This document shows, piece after piece, positions 61,917-64,000 of a stretch of DNA of 64,000 nucleotides. This stretch comes from Sphingomonas panacisoli. GTDB lineage: Bacteria > Pseudomonadota > Alphaproteobacteria > Sphingomonadales > Sphingomonadaceae. The position numbers and the translations under genes are program-made. Location of the stretch: contig NZ_CP042306.1 in the NCBI RefSeq assembly GCF_007859635.1, forward strand, positions 2,294,001 to 2,358,000, read 5' to 3'. The notes beneath the pieces are model-generated. The model made no database searches and was not told where the DNA came from. It was given only the letters and a program-made list of their open reading frames with translations. Every line of letters begins with the position of its first letter. Positions within the stretch are counted from its first letter, which is position 1.

Positions 61917-62747
61917 ATGACGATCCCCTTTTCCGGCTACGGCCTGGGTTTGCGCAAACCGCATTATCGCGATTTCCTGGAGCACCGGGTCGCGGTCGAT
62001 TTCGTCGAGGTCATCTCAGAGAATTTCATGGTCGATGGCGGCAAGCCACGCCAGATCCTGCGCGACGTCCGCGCGATGTATCCGGTCGCGCTGCACGGCG
62101 TGTCGATGTCGATCGGGTCGGCCGATGGCGTGGACGGAGCTTATCTCGCGCGACTGCGCGCGCTGGTCGATGAGATCGATCCGCTGTTCGTTTCCGACCA
62201 TCTGAGCTGGACCCGGATCGAAGGGTTCAGCTCGCACGATCTGCTGCCGCTTCCCTACACGAACGACGCGCTCGATGTGGTTTGCGCCAACATCGGCCGC
62301 GCGCAGGAAGCGCTCGGCCGGACGATGCTGATCGAGAATCCGTCCACCTATATCGACTTCGCGCCCACCGACATGACCGAATGGGCATTCCTCGACGCGA
62401 TGTGCGCGCGGACCGGGTGCGGGCTGCTGCTCGACGTCAACAACGTCTATGTCAGCGCCTGCAATCACGGGTTCGACCCGATCGCTTATCTCGACGGTGT
62501 CCCCCATGACCGCGTCCGGCAAATCCATCTGGCGGGGCACAGCCAAGGCAAGGAAATGCTGATCGACACCCACGATCGGCCGGTCCCCACGAGCGTGTGG
62601 GACCTATACGCTTACGTGCTGCCGAGGCTCGGACCAGTCGCCACGATGATCGAGCGCGACGACGACATACCCGAACTCCACGAATTGCTCGCCGAACTCG
62701 CCCAGGCGCGCCGGATCGGCGGCCAAATCGGGCGGTTGGCGGCATGA
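61917..62747 (+). CDS. bufB: BufB, MNIO (DUF692) multinuclear iron oxidative enzyme
   Basis: 276 residues of TIM-barrel DUF692 fold. Candidate iron ligands: FVEVISENFM, VALHGVSMS, FVSDHLSW, MLIENPSTY, GLLLDVNNVYVSACNHG, IHLAGHS, IDTHDRPV and MIERDDDIP. MNIO enzymes (MbnB, BufB) oxidise Cys residues of peptides to heterocycles such as oxazolone/thioamide or thiooxazole. It should act in the cytoplasm on the bufferin precursors. The stop overlaps the bufC start (ATGA). Confidence 0.94.
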   Translation: MTIPFSGYGLGLRKPHYRDFLEHRVAVDFVEVISENFMVDGGKPRQILRDVRAMYPVALHGVSMSIGSADGVDGAYLARLRALVDEIDPLFVSDHLSWTRIEGFSSHDLLPLPYTNDALDVVCANIGRAQEALGRTMLIENPSTYIDFAPTDMTEWAFLDAMCARTGCGLLLDVNNVYVSACNHGFDPIAYLDGVPHDRVRQIHLAGHSQGKEMLIDTHDRPVPTSVWDLYAYVLPRLGPVATMIERDDDIPELHELLAELAQARRIGGQIGRLAA

Positions 62748-63523
62748 GCCTGATCGAATTGCAGCGCGATATTCGCGCCTGGCTGATCAAGGAAGACCAG
62801 TGGGCGGCGCAGCGCATCGGTCCCGACGCGGCACCAGGGCTGCGCATCTATCAGAACAATTATCGCGCGCAGCTCATCGCCTGTCTGGACGAGAGCTTCG
62901 CCCATACGCGCGACTGGCTCGGTCACGACGTATTTCACCAGGCGATGGCCGCGCATATCGACCGCGTGCCGCCGAGTAGTTGGACGCTTGATGCTTACAC
63001 ACGCGACGTGCCCGAAACGCTCGCCGCGATGTATCCGCACGACCCGGAAATTGCCGAACTGGCATGGCTCGACCGCGCGCTGGGCGACGCGTTTGTTGGC
63101 GCAGATGCGCAGCCGCTATCGACGACGGTTTTGAGCGAGGTCGATTGGGATCGTGCCGTTCTGCATTTCGGGCCGACGCTTGACCTTATCGACGCGACTA
63201 CCAATGCCGCTGCGATCTGGGCTGCGCTCGCCGCCGGTGAGGTGCCGCCAGCGGTCGAACTATTGTCCGAACCCGGCGCGCTGCTCGTTTGGCGGCATGA
63301 CCTGGTTTCGCGCTTCCGCATGATCGACGGGGACGAGCAGCAAGCGATCCTCCTTGCCCGCTCCGGCGTGTCCTTTGCCGAATTATGTACGTCACTCGTC
63401 GCAGCCCATGGCGAAACGGACGGCGTCGCAATGGCCGGCGCACTGCTCGGTCGCTGGCTGGCCGACGGATTGATCACCGACATCACCGAAGGAGACGAAA
63501 CATGCGCCTCACCGCAATCCTGA
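62744..63523 (+). CDS. bufC: BufC/HvfC (DUF2063) partner protein
   Basis: 259 residues from ATG 62744. The N-terminal DNA-binding-like DUF2063 region is LRIYQNNYRAQLIACLDESFAHTRDWLGHDVFHQAMAAHI, followed by LPELAWLDRAL-like text (EIAELAWLDRALGDAFVG). The C-terminal 150 residues are a variable winged-helix-like region. In MbnC/BufC systems this partner presents the precursor to the MNIO enzyme. It overlaps bufB by 4 bp and the next gene by 22 bp. Confidence 0.9.
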   Translation: MSLIELQRDIRAWLIKEDQWAAQRIGPDAAPGLRIYQNNYRAQLIACLDESFAHTRDWLGHDVFHQAMAAHIDRVPPSSWTLDAYTRDVPETLAAMYPHDPEIAELAWLDRALGDAFVGADAQPLSTTVLSEVDWDRAVLHFGPTLDLIDATTNAAAIWAALAAGEVPPAVELLSEPGALLVWRHDLVSRFRMIDGDEQQAILLARSGVSFAELCTSLVAAHGETDGVAMAGALLGRWLADGLITDITEGDETCASPQS

Positions 63524-64000
63524 TCGGCCTGGGTCTCGCCGCGACACCCGCGTTCGCCGCCGACCCTGCGCATCCCGTCGTCGTCGAGCTGTACCAAAGC
63601 CAGGGCTGTTCGTCGTGCCCGCCGGCCGACGCGGTGGTCAACGCACTTGCCGATCGGGCGGACGTCCTCGCGCTCAGCTTCGCGGTTACCTATTGGGATC
63701 AATTGGGGTGGAAGGACACCTTCGCCAGTCCGGCGTTCACGAAGCGCCAGTGGGACTATGCCAAGGCCGGCGGACGCGGCAATGTCGGTACGCCGCAAGT
63801 GGTCGTCAACGGTCGCGGCGTCGTCACCGGCAACAGCCGCGCCGACGTCGACACCGCGATCCGCCGGTTCGACCGTGGCACGGCGGGCCCGAGCATCGAC
63901 AGCGACCGCCGCACCGTCGCGATTAGCGCGGCCAAGGGTTCGGCGACTGTATGGCTGGTAAGTTACGATCCCCGCACCGTCGCCGTCCCGATCCGCGCCG
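63502..64000 (+). CDS. DUF1223 periplasmic thioredoxin-like protein (partial, runs off the window)
   Basis: The visible 166 residues start with a signal peptide (LTAILIGLGLAATPAFAADP), then VVVELYQSQGCSSCPPADAVV with a thioredoxin-like CSSC motif, TYWDQLGWKDTFASPAFTKRQWDYA and GTPQVVVNGRGVVTGNSR. DUF1223 proteins have a thioredoxin fold and often neighbour metal or stress genes. The ATG lies inside the bufC 3' end after GGAGAC, so it belongs to the bufferin operon and could handle disulfides of Cys-rich peptides. This role is inference. Confidence 0.88.
   Translation, partial: MRLTAILIGLGLAATPAFAADPAHPVVVELYQSQGCSSCPPADAVVNALADRADVLALSFAVTYWDQLGWKDTFASPAFTKRQWDYAKAGGRGNVGTPQVVVNGRGVVTGNSRADVDTAIRRFDRGTAGPSIDSDRRTVAISAAKGSATVWLVSYDPRTVAVPIRA

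Overview
The window is high-GC DNA from a Gram-negative alphaproteobacterium, most likely a sphingomonad (Sphingomonas or a close relative). This rests on the exosortase V-type sorting cluster with its small accessory protein, a PEPxxWA-CTERM protein, an ECF sigma/NrsF pair with bufferin genes, an RcnB-like protein and the overall gene style. No ribosomal RNA, CRISPR array or insertion sequence was seen. Genes are densely packed, with many ATGA, GTGA and TGATG start/stop overlaps.

Layout. (1) 1-8200: exopolysaccharide (EPS) export and exosortase operon on the minus strand (Wza-like export protein, beta-barrel, Wzz-like chain-length protein, CpsD-like kinase, exosortase, EpsI), with a divergent TPR lipoprotein and a WecG/TagA glycosyltransferase. 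(2) 8200-25250: an SGNH hydrolase-like protein, four glycosyltransferases, an exosortase accessory membrane protein, a cell-wall hydrolase, two methyltransferases, a Wzx flippase, an O-antigen ligase/polymerase, an acyltransferase-3, the initiating polyprenyl glycosylphosphotransferase and UDP-glucuronate decarboxylase. Together these look like a complete Wzx/Wzy-type EPS pathway with decorations. (3) 25250-32800: a DUF1996 lipoprotein, a membrane-anchored SET-domain protein, a PEP-CTERM protein, and a coupled response regulator (REC-GGDEF-EAL) and CHASE4 histidine kinase. (4) 32900-43430: metabolism (ROK kinase, CitE-like lyase, glutaryl-CoA dehydrogenase, CaiB transferase, sugar MFS, LigB-type dioxygenase, orphan 2Fe-2S subunit), an RcnB-like protein, a prolyl 4-hydroxylase-like oxygenase and RecJ. 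(5) 43538-48375: a six-gene Dlt-like cassette (carrier protein, adenylation enzyme, GNAT, MBOAT, a 41-residue DltX-like peptide, DltD-like SGNH protein). (6) 48437-51213: tRNA-Glu followed by two tyrosine recombinases. (7) 51270-59240: the kdp potassium system, with kdpFABC-kdpE on the minus strand, kdpD divergent, and two tiny membrane-protein genes at the operon head. (8) 59318-64000: a bufferin (copper-binding RiPP) regulon. An ECF sigma factor and its NrsF anti-sigma are flanked by bufA1-doxX on one strand and bufA2-bufB-bufC-DUF1223 on the other. Three promoters share the exact architecture GTAACC-N16-CGAA.

The two most interesting units are the Dlt-like cassette in a Gram-negative genome and the sigma-factor-controlled bufferin regulon with its three matching promoters. 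A SET domain fused to a six-helix membrane domain is the most unusual single protein.

Four genes (the Wzz-like protein, the TPR lipoprotein, acyltransferase-3 and the CHASE4 kinase) each look split by one extra base. Two of these lie in G/C runs. All four are reported as single genes with a frameshift; sequencing or assembly error cannot be separated from real lesions by reading alone.
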